A stretch of DNA of 61,935 nucleotides from an uncultured Bacillota bacterium (GCA_949290085.1 CASEQH010000031.1:1-61935); one strand, 5' to 3'. Numbered from the stretch's first letter, positions 1 through 7,829 are shown. Made by a program: numbers and translations. Notes: generated by a model not told the origin, from the sequence alone.

Positions 1-140
1 GTGGGTATCAGAACGAAGAAGTAAAAGACTTTAGAAAAGTTAGAGAGTGGGAATGCCCTAAGTGTCATACCAAACATGATAGAGATTACAATGCAAGTAT
101 CAATATCAAAAATGAGGGTATTCGATTAGCATTGGCATAA
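1..140 (+). CDS. tnpB: TnpB C-terminal fragment (IS200/IS605-type RNA-guided nuclease), cut by window edge
   Basis: Reading from base 3 gives about 45 codons ending in TAA at 138-140. The peptide contains [20 protein letters not shown], the second half of the TnpB zinc ribbon (CPxC) followed by the conserved D-R-D-x-N-A-S of the last RuvC motif. This is the 3' end of a tnpB gene whose start and first catalytic residues lie outside the window. TnpB proteins are RNA-guided nucleases of IS200/IS605 elements. Whether this copy is full length, and whether it has a tnpA partner, cannot be judged here. Confidence 0.85.
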   Translation, partial: GYQNEEVKDFRKVREWECPKCHTKHDRDYNASINIKNEGIRLALA

Positions 141-250
141 CTTTTTGTACATAGAACCGTGGGACACACGGGGATAGCTTGCTTATGCTTACAGTGTTAG
201 CTGTATCGAACAAGAAGCCCCCACTTCTGTCAGTGGCGGGAGTATGTCAC
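138..250 (+). ncRNA. Candidate omega RNA scaffold (guide RNA of TnpB)
   Basis: In TnpB systems the guide RNA is made from the 3' end of tnpB through the element's right end, and its guide is the flanking host DNA. The interval has hairpin-forming segments: CCGTGGGACACACGG near 158-172, AGCT-containing arms at 176-205, and the terminal CCCCCACT/AGTGGCGGG stem. The guide would start at about 251 and read into the 3' end of the flippase gene. Transcription and processing are inferred only. Confidence 0.5.
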
Positions 251-1878
251 GCTCTAAAGCGTCTAAATACTTTTAAGATATCCTTGCCCTTGACATGGAA
301 AATCGATTGCGGCAAATAGAAGAAATAAGTAATTACCAGATATAGTGAGCCAGATATTAAGGCATATACTATCATGAGTAAAAGACATATTAGTTTACTA
401 TCATAATTAAATGGCACAAAGAAACTGATGATTAAACTAGGTATCATACATAGAAATGAACTGATGAAGATAAACAATAATTTCTTCAAACAATTCTTTA
501 ATTTAAAATTGTAATTTTTCTTAAGGAAGACAAAACCAAAGACAATTACAACTAAGCTACATAATACTGAGCTATATATCATACCCGCATATCCTGTCAA
601 AGAGATAAATGGGAAGAAGCTAATAAATTTTATCGCAAAGCTGATACCCAAGATGCCAATAGCACTCTTACGATGACGCAAAGTAATCAAGATAGAGGAA
701 AGGATAGGCGCTATAGTATCTGTGATTGTCTGTAAATTAGAAATCATAAATACTTCACTGCCCAAATCAAGATTGGCATTGCCATACATGATGAAATATA
801 TCGCCTTGGCAAATAAGATGAAGGCCATGACAACAGGAATGAGTAGATAAAAGACGGTGTTGAAGATATCAGATAGTTGTCTTTGTAAAAGGCGATAATC
901 TTGTTTCTCCAAGGATTCAGTCAAATAAGGAACAAGCCCCGCACTGAAACCAAGAGTTAAAACTTGAGGTATAGCCGCAATCTTATTACAGTTTACTTGT
1001 AAGATACCAAGTACCAATAAGGCATCTTCATAAGCGATATTGGCAGTTGGTGCATAAGACATAAAGAAGTTAGAATTGACGATAGAACTCGAGGTGCCTA
1101 AAAAAGAAATAATTACATAAGGTATACCCAGAGAAATAAGTTCAATAAAAACTTCTTTTTGATTTTTACAACTAGTACTTTGACATTCAGCTAAAACGAT
1201 TACCTGGCGACTTTGTTTTCTGGTCATCACCAACATATAAATTATCGTGATAATAGCTGCAACACTAGCCGACAGCATCGCCATATAAATAGCCCAAATG
1301 CCATCAAAAGACAAGATTTGAACAAATATATAACCTAATGCAATAATACCAAATACGCGAACGAATTGTTCGATAACTTGCGAACTTGCGTAGACATCCA
1401 AACGCTTTAAACCTTGATAATAGCCTCTAATTGATGAAAGTAAAGGCACAAAGATGATGGCGATAGTCAATATTCTAAAAAGATTATATAGGGCATTGAC
1501 ATCTTCGACACTGGCTTCAACACCCATGGTTGATGTAGCTAAAGGCCTAGCAATCAGCAAGAAGATAACGGCGATTATAAAGCTACTTGCCATAATAAAG
1601 GAGGTTCCAAGCTTCCTAACTAATAAGACAGTCTTATAATCATTTCGACTGTAATATTTTGCAACTAATGCCGCAATAGCGAAAGGAATACCAGCTCCAC
1701 ATATTTTCAATAATAAATCGTAATAACTATAGGCAATACTATAGAATGCCATATTAGTTTCACCAGCGAATTGATTGAGGGGAACCACATAAAAAAGCCC
1801 TAAGGCTTTTGATAAAAAGACGCCGAAAGAACCTGCTAAAGCTCCCATCAATAAGGATTGTTTTTTCTTTTCACTCAT
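247..1878 (-). CDS. MOP-superfamily lipid flippase (YtgP/SpoVB type, possible MurJ)
   Basis: The 543-residue membrane protein has roughly 14 hydrophobic segments. Its start (SKALGLFYVVPL, then AGIPFAIAALVAKYY) and the RGYYQGLKRLDVYASSQV stretch match the YtgP/SpoVB branch of polysaccharide transporters. YtgP-type members flip lipid II across the membrane, so a cell-wall precursor role is likely; export of another lipid-linked sugar is possible. It lies 16 bases after the lipoprotein gene and is probably co-transcribed with it. The stop codon (247-249) lies inside the right end of the IS element, so the natural C-terminus was replaced. The length is still normal for the family, so few residues were lost. 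Confidence 0.85.
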   Translation of the reverse strand: MSEKKKQSLLMGALAGSFGVFLSKALGLFYVVPLNQFAGETNMAFYSIAYSYYDLLLKICGAGIPFAIAALVAKYYSRNDYKTVLLVRKLGTSFIMASSFIIAVIFLLIARPLATSTMGVEASVEDVNALYNLFRILTIAIIFVPLLSSIRGYYQGLKRLDVYASSQVIEQFVRVFGIIALGYIFVQILSFDGIWAIYMAMLSASVAAIITIIYMLVMTRKQSRQVIVLAECQSTSCKNQKEVFIELISLGIPYVIISFLGTSSSIVNSNFFMSYAPTANIAYEDALLVLGILQVNCNKIAAIPQVLTLGFSAGLVPYLTESLEKQDYRLLQRQLSDIFNTVFYLLIPVVMAFILFAKAIYFIMYGNANLDLGSEVFMISNLQTITDTIAPILSSILITLRHRKSAIGILGISFAIKFISFFPFISLTGYAGMIYSSVLCSLVVIVFGFVFLKKNYNFKLKNCLKKLLFIFISSFLCMIPSLIISFFVPFNYDSKLICLLLMIVYALISGSLYLVITYFFYLPQSIFHVKGKDILKVFRRFRA

Positions 1879-1894
1879 TTACTAAGTACCTGCA

Positions 1895-2383
1895 TCATAA
1901 ATCTATTTCGAAGAATTCGCGATATGTAGTATCACGATTTTTATTCTTCCATTGAACTAAGACATAGAGTGTCGGATTTTCAGTAGTAGTAAAACCACTG
2001 ATTGATACTCCTTTGACATATCCCAAATTGATGTCGCTCTGATTAGGGATCATATGATATTCATTACTTTCAAATATGCCGATATTGGCTGTCATCGTAT
2101 TTGAGTAATCTACTCCCTTTTCAATTGCGATAGCTTCAATATCATACATGGTAACTCTTGCATTGTCGATGAAGATATAGTAGCGATAACCACCATCTAT
2201 CTCAGATATTTCTCCGCTTATATCAAAGTAATTTGAGCTCGTACTAAAATTGGAATAAGAATTAATGAGCTCTATCATGTCATAATAACGAATGACATCA
2301 GCATCATTAGCACTTGTTCCACTATTACTACTACAAGCCGAAAGAGAAAATATCAAAATCAGAACTAAAAATAATTTCTTCAT
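1895..2383 (-). CDS. Small secreted lipoprotein of unknown function
   Basis: The 162-residue product starts with a lipoprotein signal peptide: two Lys, a hydrophobic run and the lipobox LSAC with Cys at residue 17, followed by a Ser/Asn-rich linker. The mature part is short, apparently beta-rich, and matches no family I recognise. It is predicted to be anchored on the outer face of the membrane. The flippase gene follows 16 bases downstream, suggesting one transcript and perhaps a shared envelope role. The start codon has no visible Shine-Dalgarno and sits 12 bases after a good -10 box, so the mRNA may be nearly leaderless. Confidence 0.75.
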   Translation of the reverse strand: MKKLFLVLILIFSLSACSSNSGTSANDADVIRYYDMIELINSYSNFSTSSNYFDISGEISEIDGGYRYYIFIDNARVTMYDIEAIAIEKGVDYSNTMTANIGIFESNEYHMIPNQSDINLGYVKGVSISGFTTTENPTLYVLVQWKNKNRDTTYREFFEIDL

Positions 2384-2395
2384 AAATACTTAAAC

Positions 2396-2424
2396 ATTAT
2401 ACAAAAAATAAGCACTCTGCACAA
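2396..2424 (-). promoter_or_regulatory. SigA-type promoter of the lipoprotein-flippase operon
   Basis: TTGTGC (2419-2424), a 17-base spacer and TATAAT (2396-2401) on the minus strand. Only 12 bases separate the -10 box from the ATG of the lipoprotein gene. Confidence 0.65.
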
Positions 2425-2435
2425 ATATAGAAAAG

Positions 2436-3665
2436 TTAATCTTTAAAACTTAAAGCGAAGTAGAATTTCTTTCCCTTCTTAATAATACTTAATTCTTTAT
2501 TAAAGGCATCTTCTTTATTTAATTTAAATTCGATGTCTGTAACCTTTTCACCATTGACGCTAATAGAAGAACCGCTGATCAAGTCTCTAGCCTCTCTTTT
2601 AGACTTACAAGCGCCAACTTGAACTAGGGCATCAATTAAAGTTAGGCCACTTTCAATTTCAGTCTTCTCCAAATCGCTGACGCCTTGTTTAAGCTCTTCG
2701 TAAGTGAGGTCACGAATATCGCCTTTAAAGAAAGTCTCAGCAATTTTAACTGCACTTTCATAAGCTTTTTCACCATGAAGGAAAGTAATTACTTCTCTAG
2801 CTAGCGCCTTATGAGCTAATCTTAAATGTGGCTCATTATTATTAGAATATTCTAATTTTTCTATCTCTTCTTTAGATAAGAAAGTTAAGAATTTTAAGTA
2901 ATCAATTACTTTATCATCTTCTGAATTGACAAAGAATTGATACATCTCATAAGCTGATGTCTTATTGATATCTAACCAGATAGCCTTACCGTTACTCTTG
3001 CCAAATTTGACACCATCACTCCTTGTCAAAAGAGGCATAGTAAAGGCATAAGCTTCTTTGTTTAATTTCTTTCTGATAAGTTCAATACCAGCTGTGATAT
3101 TACCCCATTGGTCTTGTCCTGCCACCTGCATAACACAATTTCTTGTCTCATATAGATGTAAGAAATCTAGAGCTTGTAATAACATATATGAAAATTCGGT
3201 ATATGTGATACCATCGTCTAAACGACGTTTGACAATATCTTTGTTGAGCATGTAGTTGATATTGAAATACTTACCATAATCTCTTAAAAAATCGATGGCA
3301 TAAATATCTTTAATCCAATCATAGTTATTGACTACTTCAAAACCAAAGATATCTTCAGCCTGTTTTTTTAGACAAGCGAAATTATGAGCTACTTCTTCTT
3401 TAGAAATAATAGGTCTTTCACTATCTGGTTTTGGATCACCGATTAAAGCTGTCCCTCCTCCTACTAGCAAGATTGGATTATGACCAGCTTCCTTTAATCT
3501 TTTTGAAATTAAAAAAGATGAAAAGTGACCGATGTGTAAACTGTCTCCAGTAGGATCAGTACCAATATAAAATGTCATACCACCATTGTTTAACTTCTCT
3601 TCTAGTTCTGGCGATGAGATATCTTTAATCAATCCACGCCACTTCAATTCATCATATATTTTCAT
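2436..3665 (-). CDS. tyrS: Tyrosyl-tRNA synthetase
   Basis: This class I synthetase attaches tyrosine to tRNA-Tyr. The 409-residue product has the signature HIGH near residues 44-47, a KFGKS loop near the middle (equivalent to KMSKS) and a C-terminal S4 RNA-binding domain (KSKREARDLISGSSISVNGE). An upstream in-frame extension exists, but it runs through the T-box terminator. The ATG at 3663-3665, preceded by GGGAGGAAAT, is therefore the start. The gene is controlled by the T-box leader immediately upstream and lies next to a ccpA-like gene, as in several Bacillota. Confidence 0.96.
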   Translation of the reverse strand: MKIYDELKWRGLIKDISSPELEEKLNNGGMTFYIGTDPTGDSLHIGHFSSFLISKRLKEAGHNPILLVGGGTALIGDPKPDSERPIISKEEVAHNFACLKKQAEDIFGFEVVNNYDWIKDIYAIDFLRDYGKYFNINYMLNKDIVKRRLDDGITYTEFSYMLLQALDFLHLYETRNCVMQVAGQDQWGNITAGIELIRKKLNKEAYAFTMPLLTRSDGVKFGKSNGKAIWLDINKTSAYEMYQFFVNSEDDKVIDYLKFLTFLSKEEIEKLEYSNNNEPHLRLAHKALAREVITFLHGEKAYESAVKIAETFFKGDIRDLTYEELKQGVSDLEKTEIESGLTLIDALVQVGACKSKREARDLISGSSISVNGEKVTDIEFKLNKEDAFNKELSIIKKGKKFYFALSFKD

Positions 3666-3670
3666 ATTTC

Positions 3671-3866
3671 CTCCCATTAAAAAAGGCGCTACCAAGGGCG
3701 CAATTAGCGCGGTACCACCTTCATTTATTACTCTGACTCTTAACGCGAGCGACGTCTTATTTTTGAATAAGAAGCTCCAAGATGTATTCACTTATCTGCA
3801 TAAATCATTTTCACCAGCCATGATCTCTCTACCTAATTCAATAAGCTACTAGTTCTCTTCTTAGCA
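3671..3866 (-). promoter_or_regulatory. Tyrosine T-box riboswitch
   Basis: The minus-strand leader of tyrS carries the T-box sequence GGTGGTACCGCG (3708-3719) and a terminator ending in a U run (about 3679-3710). A stem I specifier loop reads GTGAA-TAC-ATC, with TAC at 3784-3786. TAC encodes Tyr, agreeing with the downstream gene. Uncharged tRNA-Tyr should pair with the specifier and T-box and stabilise the antiterminator, allowing transcription of tyrS. Confidence 0.93.
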
Positions 3867-3871
3867 TATCA

Positions 3872-3900
3872 ATTCAATCATGTAAGTGCAAAAATGTCAA
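3872..3900 (-). promoter_or_regulatory. Promoter of the tyrS T-box transcript
   Basis: TTGACA (3895-3900), 17 bases, and TTGAAT (3872-3877) preceded by TGA as an extended -10. The -35 box overlaps the end of the upstream regulator gene. Confidence 0.65.
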
Positions 3901-4886
3901 TAAGTAGTCTCTCTAGCAGTAAAGAGATAGTTCAAACATTTCTCCTTATCTTCCACACCTTCACTCTGTAACATTTTAGTCATTAGACGCATACTTACAG
4001 CTCCTAAGTCATAAGATGGGATTGTAAAGGCCGAAATCTGTGGTCTTACCATTGAGTTATACTTGGTATCGATGACACAGACTAATTGCATATCCTCAGG
4101 AATCAAAATGCCATTCTCTCTAGCGGCATTGATAGTAGCCATAGCTTGTGAATCACGGTTGACAACTATCAATTGATGGCGGTGTTCAACGAAATATTTC
4201 TTTAAGAAGCGATATGAAGAACGCTCTTCCTTAGGTATGGAAATAAAACCATTAAATTCTTTACCCTTATCTTTGAAAGCACGAATAGCACCATTATGTA
4301 AGTCATTAGTACTATTCTCATTCTTTCTATCTTCCAAAATTGCAATATCTTCAATACCCTTATCTAGATATTCACTACATAACTCATAGATAGCTTTTTC
4401 AAAGTCGACATAAACTGAACATATACTTTGAGCTGACACTCTATTACCGATGACCACAATAGGAATATTATAATCATTTAGCATGGCCATCGACTCTTCA
4501 GTAATCTTATCCGTATAGATAATAGCTCCATCAACTCTTGATTTGATAACTACATCTACTATCATATCGACATCCGATATGCCTTCGGTAATGGTATGTA
4601 AGATAATATTATAGCCATAAATCTTAGCGACATCCAATAAGCCATTTATAATCATGCCTGTATAGGTAAAGCTAGCTTCAGGAATGACAAGACCAATGGT
4701 CGTAGTCTTTTGTAATGCTAAGCCTTGAGCGATAGCATTAGGCTTATAGCCAAGTTTTTTAATTGCCTCATCCACTCTTTGCTTAGTCTGTAATTTCACC
4801 ACATCAGATCCATTAATAACGCGGGAAACAGTTGCCAGTGATACATTTGCTTCTTTTGCTACATCATATATGGTGACTCTTTTCAT
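3897..4886 (-). CDS. ccpA: LacI-family regulator, probable CcpA
   Basis: The 329-residue product has a LacI-type HTH at residues 4-26 (TIYDVAKEANVSLATVSRVI) and a hinge helix near residue 50-60 (KPNAIAQGLA). A periplasmic-binding-protein-like sensor core follows, starting TTTIGLVIP. CcpA is the carbon-catabolite regulator that binds cre sites together with HPr-Ser-P. The assignment rests on HTH and hinge similarity and on its place after ytxG- and ytxH-like genes and beside tyrS, as in Bacillus. Its ATG overlaps the previous stop by one base (TAATG), so it belongs to that operon. Another LacI-family specificity is possible. Confidence 0.75.
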   Translation of the reverse strand: MKRVTIYDVAKEANVSLATVSRVINGSDVVKLQTKQRVDEAIKKLGYKPNAIAQGLALQKTTTIGLVIPEASFTYTGMIINGLLDVAKIYGYNIILHTITEGISDVDMIVDVVIKSRVDGAIIYTDKITEESMAMLNDYNIPIVVIGNRVSAQSICSVYVDFEKAIYELCSEYLDKGIEDIAILEDRKNENSTNDLHNGAIRAFKDKGKEFNGFISIPKEERSSYRFLKKYFVEHRHQLIVVNRDSQAMATINAARENGILIPEDMQLVCVIDTKYNSMVRPQISAFTIPSYDLGAVSMRLMTKMLQSEGVEDKEKCLNYLFTARETTY

Positions 4887-5518
4887 TAACTCTCTCCGTG
4901 CTTATCGTCACTACCTTCTTCTTCAGGTCTGAGCCACTTCTTAAGAGCATCCAAACCTTTTTCAGCTACATCGATAGTGATATCTTTAGCCCTTTCTATT
5001 TTTTCATTGACTTCTGGTTTACTCATAAAGTTATCAATGCCATCTTTGACATTAGTAATAGTCTTATTAGTAAAATCACCTACCGAATTTACAACGTTCA
5101 TAATGTCTTTATTTTCTTTAATCGCATCGATGCCATCATTGATTTTAGCACTTAATTTATCACTAGATTCTTTCACGAATTGTCCAGCGTCTTGTACAGT
5201 CTTTTGTACTTTAGGATCATTTTTAATCTCGTCAATCTTCTGTAATGTTGTATCAGCGATTTCTTTAGACTTAGTTGATACAAAATCTACTGCATTTTTA
5301 AGTTGCTCAGAATCTTTGACATCTTTAGCAACCTTAACTAATTTATCAGCAGCTTTAGACATTACATCAACTGCTTTAGAAGCGATTTCTTTAGCTTGTT
5401 TCTTTAAGTCTTTATCTTCGATTTCATCAGCTTTAGCCGTGATTTCATCAATTTTTCTCTTCATCTCTTCAACAGTTACTTCCACTGATTTTTCGATATC
5501 TTTGTTGTCATTATTCAT
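4886..5518 (-). CDS. YtxH-like amphipathic helical protein
   Basis: The 210-residue highly charged product is almost all helix, built from Lys/Glu/Asp/Ala-rich segments with V-x-x-x-A/K periodicity such as KSKEIADTTLQKIDEIK. It resembles apolipoprotein- or LEA-like amphipathic repeats and the low-complexity tails of YtxH proteins. There is no signal peptide or clear membrane span. It lies 1 base after the YtxG-like gene and overlaps the ccpA start by one base, so the three are one operon. The function is unknown; envelope association or stress protection are the usual suggestions for such proteins. Confidence 0.6.
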   Translation of the reverse strand: MNNDNKDIEKSVEVTVEEMKRKIDEITAKADEIEDKDLKKQAKEIASKAVDVMSKAADKLVKVAKDVKDSEQLKNAVDFVSTKSKEIADTTLQKIDEIKNDPKVQKTVQDAGQFVKESSDKLSAKINDGIDAIKENKDIMNVVNSVGDFTNKTITNVKDGIDNFMSKPEVNEKIERAKDITIDVAEKGLDALKKWLRPEEEGSDDKHGES

Positions 5519-5519
5519 A

Positions 5520-5918
5520 TTATTTTCCTCCTATAATATCTTCTGGGCTAGGTTCTTTCGGCTCTTTCTTAGTCTTTGATACCAAGGTATCTGCCACATC
5601 CTTAACCTTACTTTTGATATTTTCAGCATTTTTGCTTAAATATTCTTTAGTTTCTACAACAGCCTTTACTGTTGCGTCATGAGCTTTATCGACAGTATGT
5701 GATACCTTCACTACTGTATCGAGTGGTGCCTGTACTTTCGTAAGACTCTGATCAACTAAATCGATTGTGTTATCAGTTCTCTTGACTGTCGATTCCACCG
5801 TCTTTACTAGATTAATTAATTTTGCTAATAGAACGATTAGTATAATCAATACTGTAAGACCTAAAATAGGAATCAATTGTTTAGACAAATCGCTAGCTGT
5901 AACAATAAATGCGTCCAT
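5520..5918 (-). CDS. YtxG-like DUF948 membrane protein
   Basis: The 132-residue protein has one N-terminal membrane span (LIPILGLTVLIILIVLLAKLI, about residues 16-36). A helical coiled-coil-like tail and an acidic/proline end (KKEPKEPSPEDIIGGK) follow. This is the layout of DUF948/YtxG proteins. It is the first gene of the ytxG-ytxH-ccpA operon and has a GAGGTG ribosome site and a strong promoter. The biochemical role of the family is unknown. Confidence 0.65.
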   Translation of the reverse strand: MDAFIVTASDLSKQLIPILGLTVLIILIVLLAKLINLVKTVESTVKRTDNTIDLVDQSLTKVQAPLDTVVKVSHTVDKAHDATVKAVVETKEYLSKNAENIKSKVKDVADTLVSKTKKEPKEPSPEDIIGGK

Positions 5919-5938
5919 ACATAATCACCTCTTCTAAT

Positions 5939-5967
5939 ATTATAATGTAATATGAAAAATTTTTCAA
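5939..5967 (-). promoter_or_regulatory. Promoter of the ytxG-ytxH-ccpA operon
   Basis: TTGAAA (5962-5967), 17-base spacer, TATAAT (5939-5944), 21 bases before the first ATG on the minus strand. Confidence 0.75.
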
Positions 5968-5972
5968 ACGAT

Positions 5973-5988
5973 ATGATACCGCTTAAAT
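5973..5988 (-). promoter_or_regulatory. cre-like operator upstream of the ytxG-ytxH-ccpA promoter
   Basis: The minus-strand 16-mer ATTTAAGCGGTATCAT matches the CcpA cre consensus WTGNAANCGNWNNCAW at all but one fixed position (T for G at position 3). It lies 5 bases upstream of the -35 box. Control of ccpA by its own product is therefore plausible, though unproven. Confidence 0.45.
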
Positions 5989-6002
5989 GCTTTTTTGCCA
6001 AT

Positions 6003-6030
6003 AAAAAAATCTCTACATGATGTAGAGATT
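6003..6030 (-). terminator. Rho-independent terminator after rplA
   Basis: AATCTCTACAT / ATGTAGAGATT hairpin followed by a run of seven T on the minus strand. Confidence 0.88.
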
Positions 6031-6041
6031 AATTTAATGAA

Positions 6042-6725
6042 TTATTCAGCAGCTACCTTGATTCCAGGACCCATTGTGCTTGATAATGTGATTCCTTGGA
6101 TGTAGACACCTTTAACTGCAGCAGGACGAGCCTTAGCAATTGCACCATATAAAGCATCATAGTTTTCTTTTAATGCTTCTTCAGTGAATGAAGACTTACC
6201 AATCATGCAATTGATATTACCTTCTTTATCTACACGATATTCAATCTTACCTTTTTTGATTTCTTCAATAGCGTTAGCTACATTCATTGTAACAGTACCT
6301 GTCTTAGGGTTAGGCATTAATCCCTTAGGACCTAAAATCTTACCCAATTTACCTAATTCACCCATCATGTCAGGTGTAGCTACGATGACATCAAATTCGA
6401 ACCAACCCTTTTTGATATCTTCAAGGATTTCTTTTCCACCGACGAAATCAGCACCAGCCTTTTTTGCTTCTTCTTCTTTTGCGCCTTGAGTTACAACTAA
6501 AACCTTTTGGCTGCGTCCAGTACCATTAGGTAAAACCATAGCACCACGAATCTGTTGGTCAGCATGACGAGGGTCAACATTTAATTTGAATGATACATTA
6601 ATAGTAGTATCAAATTTTTCGAATGCAATCTTCTTAACTAGAGCTACAGCTTCACTAGCTGAGTATAATTTGCCCTTTTCAATAAGTTTAGAAGAGTTAA
6701 TATAATTCTTTCCGTGTTTTGGCAT
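6042..6725 (-). CDS. rplA: Ribosomal protein L1
   Basis: The 227-residue protein of the large-subunit L1 stalk is normal length. It includes the typical [12 protein letters not shown] and GKSSF segments, with the N-terminal MPKHGKNY start. It follows rplK by 2 bases and ends before a strong terminator, so rplK-rplA form a two-gene operon. In many bacteria L1 represses this operon by binding a leader that mimics its rRNA site; a candidate leader hairpin lies upstream of rplK. Confidence 0.97.
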   Translation of the reverse strand: MPKHGKNYINSSKLIEKGKLYSASEAVALVKKIAFEKFDTTINVSFKLNVDPRHADQQIRGAMVLPNGTGRSQKVLVVTQGAKEEEAKKAGADFVGGKEILEDIKKGWFEFDVIVATPDMMGELGKLGKILGPKGLMPNPKTGTVTMNVANAIEEIKKGKIEYRVDKEGNINCMIGKSSFTEEALKENYDALYGAIAKARPAAVKGVYIQGITLSSTMGPGIKVAAE

Positions 6726-6727
6726 AA

Positions 6728-7144
6728 TTACTCTCCTTCCACCTTGATGCCCATGTTTCTAGCTGTTCCTTCAACAATGCGCATAGCAGCTTCTACATCG
6801 TTAGCATTTAAATCTGGCATCTTGTATTCAGCGATTTCTCTCAATTGAGTCTTAGTAATAGTACCAGCGACAGTAGTCTTTGGATTACCAGCACCCTTAG
6901 AAACTTTTGCAGCTTTCTTTAATAAGCTTGGAACAGGAGATGTCTTTAATACGAAGTCAAATGACTTGTCTTCATAAGCAGTGATGATTACTGGAACGAT
7001 ATCACCCTTACGATCTTTTGTTGCATCATTGAATGCCGTACAGAATTGAGGCATGTTGATACCTGCTGATGCAAGTGCAGGTCCCGGTCTAGCACCACCG
7101 GCTTCAAATTGAAGTTTGCAGACTTTTGCAACTTTCTTTGCCAT
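6728..7144 (-). CDS. rplK: Ribosomal protein L11 with shortened thiostrepton loop
   Basis: The 138-residue L11 forms the GTPase-associated centre with 23S rRNA. The C-terminal RNA-binding part is standard ([29 protein letters not shown]). In the N-terminal domain the usual PAPPVGPALGQxG loop reads [14 protein letters not shown], about five residues shorter and without the first two conserved prolines. The loop contacts elongation factors and thiostrepton. A similar deletion occurs, from memory, in Mollicutes L11, so it is probably a lineage trait and not damage. Strong AGGAGG-type ribosome site. Confidence 0.96.
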   Translation of the reverse strand: MAKKVAKVCKLQFEAGGARPGPALASAGINMPQFCTAFNDATKDRKGDIVPVIITAYEDKSFDFVLKTSPVPSLLKKAAKVSKGAGNPKTTVAGTITKTQLREIAEYKMPDLNANDVEAAMRIVEGTARNMGIKVEGE

Positions 7145-7164
7145 AATTTTTCCTCCTTTATGGT

Positions 7165-7199
7165 CGTGGTCTTATTGGAGTAGTTGCACTCCTTCCACG
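7165..7199 (-). promoter_or_regulatory. Candidate L1-binding leader hairpin of rplK-rplA
   Basis: The minus-strand leader folds into nested stems: outer CGTGG/CCACG (7195-7199 with 7165-7169) and inner GGAGT/ACTCC around GCAACT. It lies between the promoter and the rplK ribosome site. L1-mimic leaders are known upstream of this operon; I cannot confirm the detailed L1 contact bases. Confidence 0.45.
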
Positions 7200-7208
7200 T
7201 GCTTAAAT

Positions 7209-7237
7209 ATTATATACGATAATAGCCTTATATGCAA
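7209..7237 (-). promoter_or_regulatory. Promoter of rplK-rplA
   Basis: TTGCAT (7232-7237), 17 bases, TATAAT (7209-7214) on the minus strand. Confidence 0.8.
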
Positions 7238-7258
7238 TAAATAATCGCTATTATCCAA

Positions 7259-7288
7259 AAGAAAGTGAGTCGTTTGACCCACTTAAAT
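7259..7288 (-). terminator. Terminator after nusG
   Basis: AGTGGGTC / GACTCACT hairpin with one G.U pair, followed by TTCTTTT on the minus strand, right after the nusG stop. Confidence 0.75.
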
Positions 7289-7828
7289 AACCTTTTCTAA
7301 ATCGATATAGTTAATATCTGTCGGTGTCTCTCTACCAAATAAGATAATTAATACAGTGGCAACCTGAGTTTGATCGTTCATTGAATCGACGATACCTTCC
7401 ATTCCAGAGAATGGTCCAGATAATATTTTTACTGTATCGCCAACCTTGAATTGAACTTCGACATTCTTGTCAGATTTGCCAATACGACGCAAGACATTCT
7501 CGATTTCGCTTTTAGCTACTGGGAATGGTTTTGCTCCACCACCTGATGAACCGATAAATCCAGTAACACCTGGAGTATTACGAACGACATACCAAGCTTC
7601 ATCAGTCATAATCATCTCTACAAAGACATAGCCGGGGAAGATATTCTTAACTACTTCCTTACTTTTTTTGTTCTTAACTTCAATCTGAGTCTCTTCAGCT
7701 ACGACAATTTGAAATAGATTGTCGGCAATACCCATTGTCTCAAGTCTTTTCTCTAGATAATCTTTTACGCGATTTTCATGGCCAGCATAGGTATTGACCA
7801 CATACCATTCTTTTTTCTCTTCTGCCAT
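7283..7828 (-). CDS. nusG: Transcription termination/antitermination factor NusG
   Basis: The 181-residue NusG binds RNA polymerase and promotes elongation and transcription-translation coupling. It has the N-terminal NGN domain (WYVVNTYAGHENRVKDYLEKR, FPGYVFVEM, NTPGVTGFIG) and a C-terminal KOW domain (VGDTVKILSGPFSGMEG). The ATG at 7826-7828 sits one base after the secE stop. A TTG four codons earlier overlaps secE and is a weaker alternative. It belongs to the conserved rpmG-secE-nusG cluster. Confidence 0.96.
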   Translation of the reverse strand: MAEEKKEWYVVNTYAGHENRVKDYLEKRLETMGIADNLFQIVVAEETQIEVKNKKSKEVVKNIFPGYVFVEMIMTDEAWYVVRNTPGVTGFIGSSGGGAKPFPVAKSEIENVLRRIGKSDKNVEVQFKVGDTVKILSGPFSGMEGIVDSMNDQTQVATVLIILFGRETPTDINYIDLEKVI

Positions 7829-7829
7829 A

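Larger units (their letters stand above)
1..250 (+). mobile_element. Right-hand part of an IS200/IS605-family element
   Basis: After the tnpB stop, about 110 bases contain stacked hairpins and finish with a GC-rich stem (CCCCCACT / AGTGGCGGG, about 216-240) and the terminal AGTATGTCAC. This layout is typical of the right end of IS605-group elements carrying tnpB. No terminal inverted repeats are expected for this family and none is seen. The right boundary at about 250 is inferred from the terminal motif and from the flippase reading frame resuming there. The left end is not in the window. Confidence 0.75.

Noticed and set aside
3666-3791. 42-residue N-terminal extension of TyrS
   Set aside because: It translates the T-box, antiterminator and terminator of the leader; the proper ribosome site and conserved start are downstream.
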